From contig NZ_JDTH01000002.1 of the NCBI RefSeq assembly GCF_000710615.1, positions 240,082 to 304,081 on the forward strand: 64,000 nt of DNA, read 5' to 3'. Below are positions 50,263 to 58,166 of this stretch, piece by piece. The notes beneath the pieces are model-generated. The model ran no database searches. It was not told the DNA's origin and worked only from the letters and a program-made list of their open reading frames with translations. Source of the stretch: Haladaptatus cibarius D43. GTDB taxonomy: Archaea; Halobacteriota; Halobacteria; Halobacteriales; Haladaptataceae. Both the position numbers and the translations under genes were made by a program. How positions within the stretch are numbered: position 1 is the stretch's first letter; each line of letters starts with the position of its first letter.

Positions 50263-51212
50263 GCAGATACCTCTTCGTACACCACGACACCACCTTGTTC
50301 TTGTCGGCTTACGTCGCCACGCTCTTCGAGCACGTCCAAGTGACCGACTGCCTCGCTCATGCCTGGGAAATACTCCGTCGCGGGCAAGTCGTCGAACAAT
50401 CCTTCCATCACGTCGAGCGCCGTCGTCGGCCCATCGACCAGTTCGCGGACGTTTTCGGTTCGCGTTTCGTGTGCCTCTAGAATCTCTTCGATTCGCTCCG
50501 TGGGGTTCTCGATTTCCTCGCGGTGACCGGGGAACACGTAATCCAGTTCACGCTCTCGAAGACGCGAGAGCGAGCGGTTGAACGCCGGAAGGACGCGGGG
50601 GCGATTGCCACCGTTTTCCATCGGTGGTTGGAGAAGCGGGTTCGGCGTGATGTCGGCGAGGATGTGGTCACCGACGACGGCTTTCGATTCGCCGTTTTCT
50701 TCGAACGTGAAAATCGTCTCGCCGGGTGCGTGGCCTTGCACCGATTCCGCGGTCAAATCGACGCCGTCCACTGCGATGGACTCGCCGTCTGCGAGTTCGA
50801 GGTCGGTCTCGACGCCGGGAGAAACCGACAGATACGCCTCCGGAAGATTGGTGACGGTTTCAGCAGTCGTCCTCGCCATCCCGTTTTTGTCGAAGAAATC
50901 GGCGAAATACGACTGTTCGTACTCCAGTCGAGATGCAAAATCGTGAATAATCGACGCGGTGTCGTGACTTGCAACGACGCGCGCACCGGCCTCTCGGAGT
51001 CGTTTGGCCAACCCGAAATGGTCGGGATGTGGGTGCGTGACGAGAACCTGTTCGATGTCGGTCGGTCCCATCCCGTTCCCTTCTAACCCCTCAAGCAGTG
51101 CGGTCCATGCCTCCTCACTTCCCGGCCCCGGGTCAACCAGCGTCCGTCCGGAAAGATAGGCGTTCACCGGACCGATTTGAAACGGCGTCGGAATCGAAAG
51201 CCGCGTAAACAT
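50259..51212 (-). CDS. MBL-fold hydrolase (glyoxalase II-like)
   Basis: 317 residues. MBL motif THPHPDHFGLA near residue 66 (H-x-H-x-D-H), HAPGETIF (His, near 170) and VVGDHILADI (Asp), with the final His in PGHREEI near 240. A C-terminal winged-helix-like domain ends with DVLEERGDVSRQEQGGVVVY, as in LACTB2/glyoxalase-like hydrolases. Start ATG 51212 is preferred over upstream 51311. It is first in an operon with adenine deaminase; no metabolic link is clear. Confidence 0.86.
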   Translation of the reverse strand: MFTRLSIPTPFQIGPVNAYLSGRTLVDPGPGSEEAWTALLEGLEGNGMGPTDIEQVLVTHPHPDHFGLAKRLREAGARVVASHDTASIIHDFASRLEYEQSYFADFFDKNGMARTTAETVTNLPEAYLSVSPGVETDLELADGESIAVDGVDLTAESVQGHAPGETIFTFEENGESKAVVGDHILADITPNPLLQPPMENGGNRPRVLPAFNRSLSRLRERELDYVFPGHREEIENPTERIEEILEAHETRTENVRELVDGPTTALDVMEGLFDDLPATEYFPGMSEAVGHLDVLEERGDVSRQEQGGVVVYEEVSA

Positions 51213-51325
51213 ACACTCGTGTTTTTCTCGGCCGGCATAATACCGTTTTTGAACGACCGTTCGGTCTGAACTTCGACGGAACGATTTTATCTGTTGCTCA
51301 CCTAAGGACATGATTAGGTGGCACG

Positions 51326-51640
51326 ATGAACAAACATTTCAAAGATGCGTGGTACTATCTCCGACGGTCGGGAAATCACCTCCGTCGCGGTGTCCGGGCG
51401 GAGTTAGACACCGGGGAACAAAAACTCAGAACGTGGACGGGGAGAGAGTGGGAATCCGAACCGGAACCGACGCGCCGGGAGAAGGTGCGCAGGAATTTCC
51501 GAGACGCGGAGCAAACGGTCAAACGACGCTCGCGGACGGTCAAAGAGCGGTCGCGGAAAGTCAAACGCCGGTCACGAGAAGCAAAACGGCGGTCGCGCGA
51601 TGCGGTCAAAGACGCGCGAAAACGCATCGGAATGAGTTAG
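51326..51640 (+). CDS. Strongly basic protein with 7-residue repeats
   Basis: 104 residues. After MNKHFKDAWYYLRRSGNHL there is an acidic linker (GREWESEPEPTR), then five near-identical heptads (residues 65-99: VKRRSRT, VKERSRK, VKRRSRE, AKRRSRD and AVKDARK). The encoding DNA is a 21-bp tandem repeat. The net charge is strongly positive, unusual in a halophile, so binding to DNA/RNA or to acidic membrane lipids is plausible. N-terminal MNKHFxDAxYYL resembles other short haloarchaeal proteins. Divergent from the MBL gene. Confidence 0.7.
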   Translation: MNKHFKDAWYYLRRSGNHLRRGVRAELDTGEQKLRTWTGREWESEPEPTRREKVRRNFRDAEQTVKRRSRTVKERSRKVKRRSREAKRRSRDAVKDARKRIGMS

Positions 51641-51665
51641 TCGCGGACAATCGGTCGTAACCGAA

Positions 51666-52985
51666 TCAGTAGTCGAATCCGACGCACTCGCAGTCAGTGA
51701 AATCGTCGTTCTCGAACTGCGGCGATTTTGCATTCTTCCGGTCTACATCTACGCGTCCGCGAAACGTGGAGTTCAGCAATTCGACGTGGTCGCCTTTGAC
51801 GAGCACCGTCGTTCTGTCGTCCGCGTCGTGGGTCGCGGTCACATCGTCGAGGACGATTCGGGGTGCAATCAGGTTGATTCCGTTTCGATTCTTCTCGCCG
51901 GAGTGAAACGCGAGTTTGCAGTGTCGAAGCGTCGTTTCCTCGCGCCAGATTTCAGCGCAGTAGCCGTGTTTCGAACCGTCGCCCCAGTCGTCCAGTTCGA
52001 CACTCTCCAGCAGAACCGGCCCCTCCTCGTCGTTAACTTTGATGGCTCGCGCCGACGACTCGCAGTCGATTTGCAGGTCGCGTATTTGGGCAGACTCGCT
52101 CGACACGCGCAGACCGTCGTTGTCGCAGTTCGGGAGGGATATCTCGCCACCCGAAACCGCCACATCGCCTTCCTGTAGCCAGAGGCCGCATCCGGTGTAC
52201 TCGATTTCGTCCACCTCGATTCGAACATCGTGGGCCACGTCGCCCGTTCCCAACCGCAAGTTCGCGTTGCCATTGTTTTTCCAGACGCCGCCCTCCACGA
52301 TACAAGGGCCGTCTCCGCCCGCGAGATAGCCGCCGTTGTTGACCCACCCCTCGACGTGGCAGTCCCGAAACGTCAACTCGCCGCGGTGGTCGTCCGTGAC
52401 GCTGATGCCGATTGGATGGCTGGTTTGGGATTCGACCGCGGACTGGTCGGGATACGTGTCGGGGCGAAAGTCACAGCCGTCGGGGAGCGAGACGGAAACA
52501 GTTCCCGACCCATCCGGGTGTGTCACCGCGGCGTAAATCGCCCCGAGGGCACCTTTGCCCGCAGAAGCGCATTCGCCCTCGATTTCGACGCTTCGGATTT
52601 GCAGATCGTGGCTCGCCCGCGCCGAAACTGCTTGCGACCCGACGCCATCAGCAGTCATGTCGAAGGTCAGATTTCGAATTTCGACCGATTCGGCGGAATT
52701 TTCTGGCGTTGCGCCCCATCCCCCGCCAACATCCAACCCGTACTGCTGTTCTGGGTCGGTCACGACCAGCGTGGCGTGGGGGTCGCCAACGACGGCAATC
52801 GCCTCGCAGTTGTTGTGTTCGAAGCGGCCGTGGAGGTGGTAGCGACCTTCGGCGAGGACGAATTTGGTTCGGGTTTCGGCATGTTCTTCGAGGACACGAT
52901 GAAGGGATTTCTCGCCGGTTTGAGCTTCGGGGGCAACCTCTGCCACGTTCACCACGTTCCAGCCGGTCATGGTCGCTGTCGGCAT
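51666..52985 (-). CDS. Right-handed beta-helix repeat protein
   Basis: 439 residues, acidic. Repeated coil-like segments (for example IRNLTFDMTADGVGSQAVSA, ELTFRDCHVEGWVNNGGY, IRDLQIDCESSARAIKV, LDDVTATHDADDRTTVLVKG) point to a parallel beta-helix of the pectate-lyase/polysaccharide-modifying kind. No export signal is obvious at the chosen ATG (52985; MPTATMTGWN). Substrate unknown. Ends 25 bp before the basic-repeat gene's stop, convergent. Located next to tRNA-Val on its upstream side. Confidence 0.72.
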   Translation of the reverse strand: MPTATMTGWNVVNVAEVAPEAQTGEKSLHRVLEEHAETRTKFVLAEGRYHLHGRFEHNNCEAIAVVGDPHATLVVTDPEQQYGLDVGGGWGATPENSAESVEIRNLTFDMTADGVGSQAVSARASHDLQIRSVEIEGECASAGKGALGAIYAAVTHPDGSGTVSVSLPDGCDFRPDTYPDQSAVESQTSHPIGISVTDDHRGELTFRDCHVEGWVNNGGYLAGGDGPCIVEGGVWKNNGNANLRLGTGDVAHDVRIEVDEIEYTGCGLWLQEGDVAVSGGEISLPNCDNDGLRVSSESAQIRDLQIDCESSARAIKVNDEEGPVLLESVELDDWGDGSKHGYCAEIWREETTLRHCKLAFHSGEKNRNGINLIAPRIVLDDVTATHDADDRTTVLVKGDHVELLNSTFRGRVDVDRKNAKSPQFENDDFTDCECVGFDY

Positions 52986-53063
52986 CGACAGGTCTTGGTC
53001 ATGGTGGCCGCCCGTTGCCGAAAGCAAGTCTTAAGTCTTGGGCAGGAAAACGTCAAACTGCGC

Positions 53064-53138
53064 GGGTCGGTAGTCTAGTCCGGTTATGACAGCTCCTTCA
53101 CACGGAGCAGATCGGCAGTTCGAATCTGCCCCGACCCA
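53064..53138 (+). tRNA. tRNA-Val (CAC)
   Basis: 75-nt cloverleaf: acceptor GGGTCGG pairs with CCGACCC, discriminator A; anticodon stem GCTCC / GGAGC encloses TTCACAC with anticodon CAC; T-arm GGCAG-TTCGAAT-CTGCC. CCA is not encoded. No intron. It reads GTG codons. The gene is the left border of an AT-richer island. Confidence 0.95.
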
Positions 53139-53693
53139 TTTCTGACGGTGTTACGTGACGAGTGGAGCGAGGAGCCTACACCGTCGAAATGGCGGGCAGT
53201 TCGAAGTAGACAAGCCGCATGCCCGGAAGCGCAACGCAGTGAGCATCCCGGAACGTCTCCACAAAGTTCGAATCCACCTCGATCTTTCTCCGAAAGCACC
53301 GTCAAAAGCCGAGTTTCGACCGCTATGGCTCGCCGACGGAGATGCTCTGCACCGGCAAGCCCTGCTCGTCCGCGAGGTTGTGAATGGCGGTGAGGAACTC
53401 CTCAGTTACGTCGTTTCGGGATATTCTTTCGAGAATCAGGCGCGTTTACTGAACGGTACTCTTTTCTTCCGAAGAATCGTTTGGTGACATGCTTTAGGTA
53501 GGTCCTGAAGCAATCGGGGTCAGTGCTCTAACACTGGCCTTTCAGCGAAACCCCGGTTTGCTTCGCTTGGGAATTTAGACTATAGGGAGTTGATTCTATT
53601 GATTTGAAGGGTTTGAGGGTGTGTGCGGATGGGTAGATTCGGATTGTTAATTAAAAGGACACATTCATGTGCTGAGGATAGTTGCTTTGAGTC
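53139..53693. other. Debris field behind tRNA-Val
   Basis: 555 bp without an intact gene. It holds a decayed small reverse-strand frame (53323-53490), a 5-bp hairpin CAGTG-ctctaa-CACTG (53521-53536), and falling GC towards the restriction gene. AT-rich TTAATTAAAAGG (53647-53658) is a likely promoter for the gene at 53694. No clear copy of the tRNA 3' end was found. Confidence 0.5.
53323..53490 (-). pseudogene. Decayed small gene with in-frame TAA
   Basis: On the reverse strand ATG 53490 starts MSPNDSSEEKSTVQ, then TAA, and the same frame continues TRLILERISRNDVTEEFLTA to IHNLADEQGLPVQSISVGEP before a stop at 53323-53325. Joined, it would be a 55-residue helical acidic protein. Either a broken gene of the integrated element or chance. 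No family recognised. Confidence 0.35.
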
Positions 53694-54521
53694 ATGCAAC
53701 CGGAAATCGGAAAGCATCCTGTTGAGTTCTACGGTCATTTTCATCAGAATAAATCTGCTGTGGAGAACGGGAAAGAAACAGATCACTGTCCATTTATCGA
53801 GACGACATGCAAGAAACGACGAAAAAGTGAGGGCGAGAGTATCGGAACGTGTTCGGTTGGCTATCGAGGACAAGGACAAACGGAGTTTAAACCCCACTGT
53901 ATCTGTCCCCACCGATTCGAGACGCCGGAAGTGCTGAACGAAATCGAATCGCTGTTCGTTGATGACGGTGAATATTTTGTAACGCCGGAGGTTCCGCTAC
54001 AGGGAACCTCAATCGACTATGTGGCGGGCAAACGAGCGGACGACGGATCAGTTATTGACTTTGCAGGCGTCGAAATACAGGCACTCGATACCACCGGTTC
54101 GGTTTGGAACCACCGCGAAGCCTACTTCGATGACGACCTCGATATGGAAGCAGTCAGCAAAAACTACGGTATCAATTGGGCGATGTCGCTCACGAAAACG
54201 ATGATGCAACAGGCGTACAAGAAGGGCCAAACGTTCGGTGAGTGGGGTGAGAACCTCATTTTCCTCGTTCAAGACGTGTCTATCGACTACATCCGGAACA
54301 ACTACGACGCATCTGGACTCCGAAGCATTCGAAAAGACGACCCTGTTCATTTCTATTCGTACCGACTGGATTACAATACTGAAACTGACGACTACGAGTG
54401 GACGATTGACGAGAAACTGTCTGCCGACATCGACGGCGTTACGGATATGATGGTTCCGCCGGATGACGAGGCTCCGCCGACCAGAGGGGAGTTCTGTGAA
54501 GCGGTCGAAAAACGATTTTAA
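53694..54521 (+). CDS. NotI-family type II restriction endonuclease
   Basis: 275 residues. Family pattern: HPVEFYGH at the start, then cysteines at about 32, 39, 53, 69 and 71 (CPFIETTC, GTCSVGYRG, CICPHRFE), matching the Cys cluster that binds iron in NotI. The PD-(D/E)xK core is visible as SIDYV with Asp108 and GVEIQALDTTGSVW with Glu127-x-Gln129. Such enzymes cut long GC-rich sites, which would be frequent in a GC-rich genome. Its stop overlaps the stop of the methyltransferase gene by 4 bp, tail to tail. AT-rich promoter just upstream. Lower GC than neighbours implies transfer. Confidence 0.88.
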   Translation: MQPEIGKHPVEFYGHFHQNKSAVENGKETDHCPFIETTCKKRRKSEGESIGTCSVGYRGQGQTEFKPHCICPHRFETPEVLNEIESLFVDDGEYFVTPEVPLQGTSIDYVAGKRADDGSVIDFAGVEIQALDTTGSVWNHREAYFDDDLDMEAVSKNYGINWAMSLTKTMMQQAYKKGQTFGEWGENLIFLVQDVSIDYIRNNYDASGLRSIRKDDPVHFYSYRLDYNTETDDYEWTIDEKLSADIDGVTDMMVPPDDEAPPTRGEFCEAVEKRF

Positions 54522-55591
54522 ATAGTCTCGAACGTCATTTGGACGCCGCTATCGATGCGTGATTCGGCAGTTTCGAGATATTCTTCGCTGGCGTCGATTC
54601 CGATGCCACGTCGCTGGTGTTTGTTGGCCGCGACAACCGTCGTTCCTGTCCCGACAAACGGGTCAAGTACGATTCCATCCTCGGGACATGTGGCTTTAAT
54701 CGGCAGGTCACACAAATCAACTGGATACACAGCGCAGTGTGAATCATCGCGGTGGTCGTCCTCTGGAACGATGTCCCAGATGTTCTCCGGCATTGGGCCG
54801 TCAGCGTTGTATCGAAGAAAGTAAAATCCGTTTTCAGCAAGTTCTCGGGCGCGTCCGGAGAGGTTTTCAGAGTTGCCGTGTGTCGTCCGCTGTTCATCGC
54901 GGATGACCATCCGGAAATCCTTGATTTCGCGGTTTTTCATTCGCTCTAAATGCTCTTCGAGAGCATTGTGGGCATCTTGTTTTTCTTCCTCGGTCAGTGC
55001 ATCGTTGCCAGCAATCTGGCGACGATAGCGCGTGCCGGAGACACCAGTCGGGGAGACGACATCACCATTGTCCTTGTAAGTAAGTTCAAAATCCTCTGTT
55101 CCTCGAATCGCGGCGTCGTCGTAAACATACTCCTTCTGCTGAACGAAATGGAACACGTACTCGTGCATCACCCGGAGTCGGTCGTTGGCCGCACTTGGAT
55201 TTCCTTTCACCTTGTTCCAAACGATGTCGTTACGCAGAATCCAATCCTGTTGGTCTTGGAGGGCAAGTGCGGTTCGCCACGGGACGCCCACCAAATTTTT
55301 ATTTTCGTATGTGTCTCCGATATTCAGCCAAAACGAACCTTTGGGCTTCAGCACTCGCTTGAGTTCATCAGTAATTTCCAGTAGCCTTTCAACGAACTGC
55401 TTCGGAGATACCTCGTTTCCAAGCGTACTCTCCCCGCTGTACTCTCGCACGCCCCAGTACGGTGGGGAGGTCATGATACAGTCAACTGATGAGTCGGGAA
55501 AGTTCTGCAACACATCGCAACTATCGCCATGAATCAGTCCATTTGCTGAATCGGATTCTATCCAGTGCTGTGCTTCGCCCGGCTCAATCAT
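54518..55591 (-). CDS. Type II DNA methyltransferase, SPPY class (beta-type)
   Basis: 357 residues. The catalytic motif TSPPYWGVREY (about residues 41-51) precedes the AdoMet motif VLDPFVGTGTTVVAANK (about 308), the order of beta-class amino-methyltransferases; SPPY with Trp often means N4-cytosine, though N6-adenine is possible. An inserted charged region (about 165-245) is probably the target-recognition part. Expected to protect the host from the neighbouring NotI-type enzyme, with which it converges. Start ATG at 55591 lies 150 bp from the divergent winged-helix gene. Confidence 0.9.
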   Translation of the reverse strand: MIEPGEAQHWIESDSANGLIHGDSCDVLQNFPDSSVDCIMTSPPYWGVREYSGESTLGNEVSPKQFVERLLEITDELKRVLKPKGSFWLNIGDTYENKNLVGVPWRTALALQDQQDWILRNDIVWNKVKGNPSAANDRLRVMHEYVFHFVQQKEYVYDDAAIRGTEDFELTYKDNGDVVSPTGVSGTRYRRQIAGNDALTEEEKQDAHNALEEHLERMKNREIKDFRMVIRDEQRTTHGNSENLSGRARELAENGFYFLRYNADGPMPENIWDIVPEDDHRDDSHCAVYPVDLCDLPIKATCPEDGIVLDPFVGTGTTVVAANKHQRRGIGIDASEEYLETAESRIDSGVQMTFETI

Positions 55592-55678
55592 TGGTGAAAA
55601 GTGGTTCCCTCTCAGTAATAAGTCTCATCATGGCTCTTGTTCAGATATGAGGACACAACCATCTTATTTCTTATGATC

Positions 55679-55694
55679 GTATGCATACGTATGC
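55679..55694. promoter_or_regulatory. Overlapping palindromes between methyltransferase and winged-helix genes
   Basis: The 16 bp GTATGCATACGTATGC contain a 10-bp palindrome (GTATGCATAC) and a 12-bp one (GCATACGTATGC) and a GTATGC direct repeat. They sit in the 150-bp divergent gap, 88 bp from the methyltransferase start and 48 bp from the winged-helix start, as expected of an operator for a controller protein. Confidence 0.55.
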
Positions 55695-55741
55695 TACCAT
55701 CCATTTAAAACTATTTGTGGTCGGGAAATCAAACTGCAAGC

Positions 55742-55945
55742 ATGCCCGAAATCCATCTCAGTCCAACCGATCGCGCGATTGTAGAAATGCTACAAGAAGG
55801 GCGGTGTACTCCTGCCTATATCGCTTCTAAAAATGATTATAGTCGGGCACACGTTCGTAATAGACTCCACCGACTAGTGGAACTGGGATATGTCGCACGC
55901 ATTCACAAGGGATTGTACGAAATTGAAACGAATCCAATTAAATAA
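55742..55945 (+). CDS. Winged-helix protein, possible RM controller
   Basis: 67 residues. LSPTDRAIVEMLQEGRCTPAYIASKNDYSRAHVRNRLHRL is a helix-turn-helix with wing VARIHKGLYEI, like haloarchaeal MarR/ArsR-type minimal domains found in proviruses and defence loci. Neighbouring palindromes suggest it controls itself and the divergent methyltransferase, much as C proteins do, though the sequence is not a classical XRE-type C protein. GC is low, as in the rest of the island. Confidence 0.75.
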   Translation: MPEIHLSPTDRAIVEMLQEGRCTPAYIASKNDYSRAHVRNRLHRLVELGYVARIHKGLYEIETNPIK

Positions 55946-56048
55946 CGGAGAGTGCGGTGGCAGGGTTTCTTCTATCAAAGTTTCCAAATGCTTGCTACAA
56001 GGCGAAAATCGTATTCTGTTCGAACTAGCGAAAAATTAAACCGTAATC

Positions 56049-56918
56049 TTACAGGAAGTCTTCGATGTTGTCCGCGACTTCCTCGGGCGTGTCGCCGACC
56101 GGGACGCCCGCGTCGTTCAGAGCGTTGATTTTGCTCTCCGCAGTTCCCGTTCCGCTACCAGAGACGATCGCACCGGCGTGACCCATGCGCTTTCCTGGCG
56201 GGGCGGTTCGACCCGCGATGAAGCCAGCCACGGGGGTGTCCATGTTCTCCGCGATGAACGCCGCGGCGTCTTCTTCGTCCTCGCCGCCGATTTCGCCACA
56301 CATGACGACTGCGTCGGTGTCCGGGTCGTCCTCGAACAGCGAGAGAGCGTCGATGAAGTCCGTGCCGATAATCGGGTCGCCGCCGATGCCGATGGCGGTG
56401 GTCTGGCCGATGCCGCGCTGGGTGAGGTTATCGACCACTTGGTAGGTCAGCGTCCCCGAACGGGAGACGAGGCCGACGTTTCCGGCCTCGAAGATGTTGC
56501 CGGGGAGGATACCGAGTTTGGCCTCGCCGGGCGTGATGATGCCGGGGCAGTTCGGGCCAAGGAGTCGCGTGTCAGTTTCCGAGAGTCGTTTGTACACTTT
56601 CGACATGTCCTGCGTCGGGACGCCCTCGGTGATGGCGACCACGAAGTCGAGGTCGGTGTCGAGTGCTTCGAAGACAGCGTCACCAGCGAACGCCGGTGGA
56701 ACGAAGACGACCGATGCGTCGGCGTCTTCTTCATCGACTGCTTCGTGAACGGTGTCGTAGACGGGCACGCCTTTGACTTCCTGCCCGCCTTTGCCGGGCA
56801 CCGCACCGGCCACGACGTTCGTTCCGTACTCCATCATCTGTTCGGTGTGGAAACTGCCCTCACCGCCAGTGATACCTTGGACGACTACTCGGGTGTCGTC
56901 GTCTACGAGAATGCTCAT
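56049..56918 (-). CDS. sucD: Succinyl-CoA synthetase alpha subunit
   Basis: 289 residues. With SucC interconverts succinyl-CoA and succinate, making ATP or GTP in the citric acid cycle. CoA-binding Rossmann part: [30 protein letters not shown], and the phospho-histidine loop [17 protein letters not shown] with the catalytic His. Overlaps sucC by 4 bp (ATGA), so translation is coupled. Full length. Confidence 0.96.
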   Translation of the reverse strand: MSILVDDDTRVVVQGITGGEGSFHTEQMMEYGTNVVAGAVPGKGGQEVKGVPVYDTVHEAVDEEDADASVVFVPPAFAGDAVFEALDTDLDFVVAITEGVPTQDMSKVYKRLSETDTRLLGPNCPGIITPGEAKLGILPGNIFEAGNVGLVSRSGTLTYQVVDNLTQRGIGQTTAIGIGGDPIIGTDFIDALSLFEDDPDTDAVVMCGEIGGEDEEDAAAFIAENMDTPVAGFIAGRTAPPGKRMGHAGAIVSGSGTGTAESKINALNDAGVPVGDTPEEVADNIEDFL

Positions 56919-58057
56919 TGTTCTTCCTCCGCGTTTTCGACGGCACGCTGAACCGCGTCTTCGAGCGTTGCTTCGACCTGAACGAGGTCGGTGTTCAGGA
57001 TTTCCATCCCTTCTTCGGCGTTCGTTCCGGCGAGTCGGACGACGACCGGTTTCGGAATCTCGTCCAACGATTCGAGTGCCTCGTTGATACCTTTGGCAAC
57101 CTCGTCACCGCGGGTGATGCCGCCGAAGATGTTGAAGACGACCGAATCGACGTTCTCGTCCGAGAACACCATGTCCAGCGCGTTCGTCACGCGCTCTGCT
57201 TTCGCGCCGCCACCGATGTCGAGGAAGTTGGCGGGTGTGCCGCCGTAGTAATCCACGAGGTCGAGCGTCGTCATGACCAGTCCGGCACCGTTGCCGATGA
57301 TGCCGACGTTGCCGTCGAGTCGGACGTAGTCGAAGCCGTATTCGCCTGCCATCTGTTCGAGGTCGTCCTCGTAGGAGTCCTCTTCCATCTCGGCGAGGTC
57401 GGGGTGGCGGAACAGCGCGTCACCGTCGATGTTGAGCACTGCGTCCGCGGCGACGATTTCGTCGTCGCTCGTGACCATCAGCGGGTTGATCTCCGCGTCG
57501 CTCGCGTCCTTGTTCTCCCATAGGTCATACAGCGTCGTGAGGACGCTCGCAACGTCCATTGCAATGTCGCTGTCAACGCCCGCGTCGTACACGGCCTTTC
57601 GGGCCTGATACGGGTGCATTCCGAACGCCGGGTCGATGTGTTCCCGAGCGATTGCGTCGGGCGTTTCCTCGGCGACTGCTTCGATGTCAACGCCACCTTT
57701 CGTGGACACCATGGCGACGGGTTTGCCCTCGCCGCGATCCATCGTCACGCCAACGTACAGTTCGTTGACAAAATCGACGGCCCCTTCGACCAACACCTTC
57801 TCGACAGTGTAGCCTTTCAAATCCATCCCGATGATGGATTCTGCGGCCTCTTCCGCCTCGTCGCGGTCTTCTGCGAGTTTAATGCCCCCGGCCTTTCCGC
57901 GGCCGCCGACATGTACCTGCGCTTTCACCGCGACGGGGTAGCCGATGCCCTCCGCCGCTTCGACGACCTCGTCAACACTCTCTGCAAGTGCCGAATCGGG
58001 CGTCGGAATCCCCGCGTCGGAGAACACCTCCTTCGCCTGGTACTCGTGTAGCCTCAT
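56915..58057 (-). CDS. sucC: Succinyl-CoA synthetase beta subunit
   Basis: 380 residues. ATP-grasp subunit. Begins [20 protein letters not shown], the family opening; nucleotide and substrate contacts lie in [26 protein letters not shown] and [15 protein letters not shown]-type sequence ([13 protein letters not shown]). A TATA-like element on the reverse strand (CTTAAA at 58084-58089) is 27 nt before ATG, so the transcript is nearly leaderless. An inverted repeat covers the bases just upstream of it (58090-58114). Confidence 0.96.
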   Translation of the reverse strand: MRLHEYQAKEVFSDAGIPTPDSALAESVDEVVEAAEGIGYPVAVKAQVHVGGRGKAGGIKLAEDRDEAEEAAESIIGMDLKGYTVEKVLVEGAVDFVNELYVGVTMDRGEGKPVAMVSTKGGVDIEAVAEETPDAIAREHIDPAFGMHPYQARKAVYDAGVDSDIAMDVASVLTTLYDLWENKDASDAEINPLMVTSDDEIVAADAVLNIDGDALFRHPDLAEMEEDSYEDDLEQMAGEYGFDYVRLDGNVGIIGNGAGLVMTTLDLVDYYGGTPANFLDIGGGAKAERVTNALDMVFSDENVDSVVFNIFGGITRGDEVAKGINEALESLDEIPKPVVVRLAGTNAEEGMEILNTDLVQVEATLEDAVQRAVENAEEEQ

Positions 58058-58083
58058 GCACTCGAAAGGGGGTCGTCGCGCCG

Positions 58084-58114
58084 CTTAAATCCCGCCGGTT
58101 CACTTCCGGCGGGA
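58084..58114 (-). promoter_or_regulatory. sucCD promoter with inverted repeat on its BRE side
   Basis: TTTAAG (58084-58089, reverse strand) acts as TATA box. Directly upstream, TCCCGCCGG and its complement (58090-58098, 58106-58114) form a perfect 9-bp inverted repeat with a 7-bp centre, over the TFB-recognition region, so a bound regulator could compete with or recruit TFB. It could also serve the divergent gene at 58167. Confidence 0.5.
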
Positions 58115-58166
58115 CGCCCCCTCGCGGGCAGGTAATTTTTGCCATCGGCGGTCGTTCAGTTCATTC

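Noticed and set aside
53084-53305. A 73-codon reverse frame across tRNA-Val
   Set aside because: It runs through the tRNA gene and has a Cys/Arg/Ser composition typical of non-coding frames.
53139-56040. Integrated provirus with att sites
   Set aside because: No integrase and no duplicate of the tRNA 3' end were found; only a defence island can be supported.
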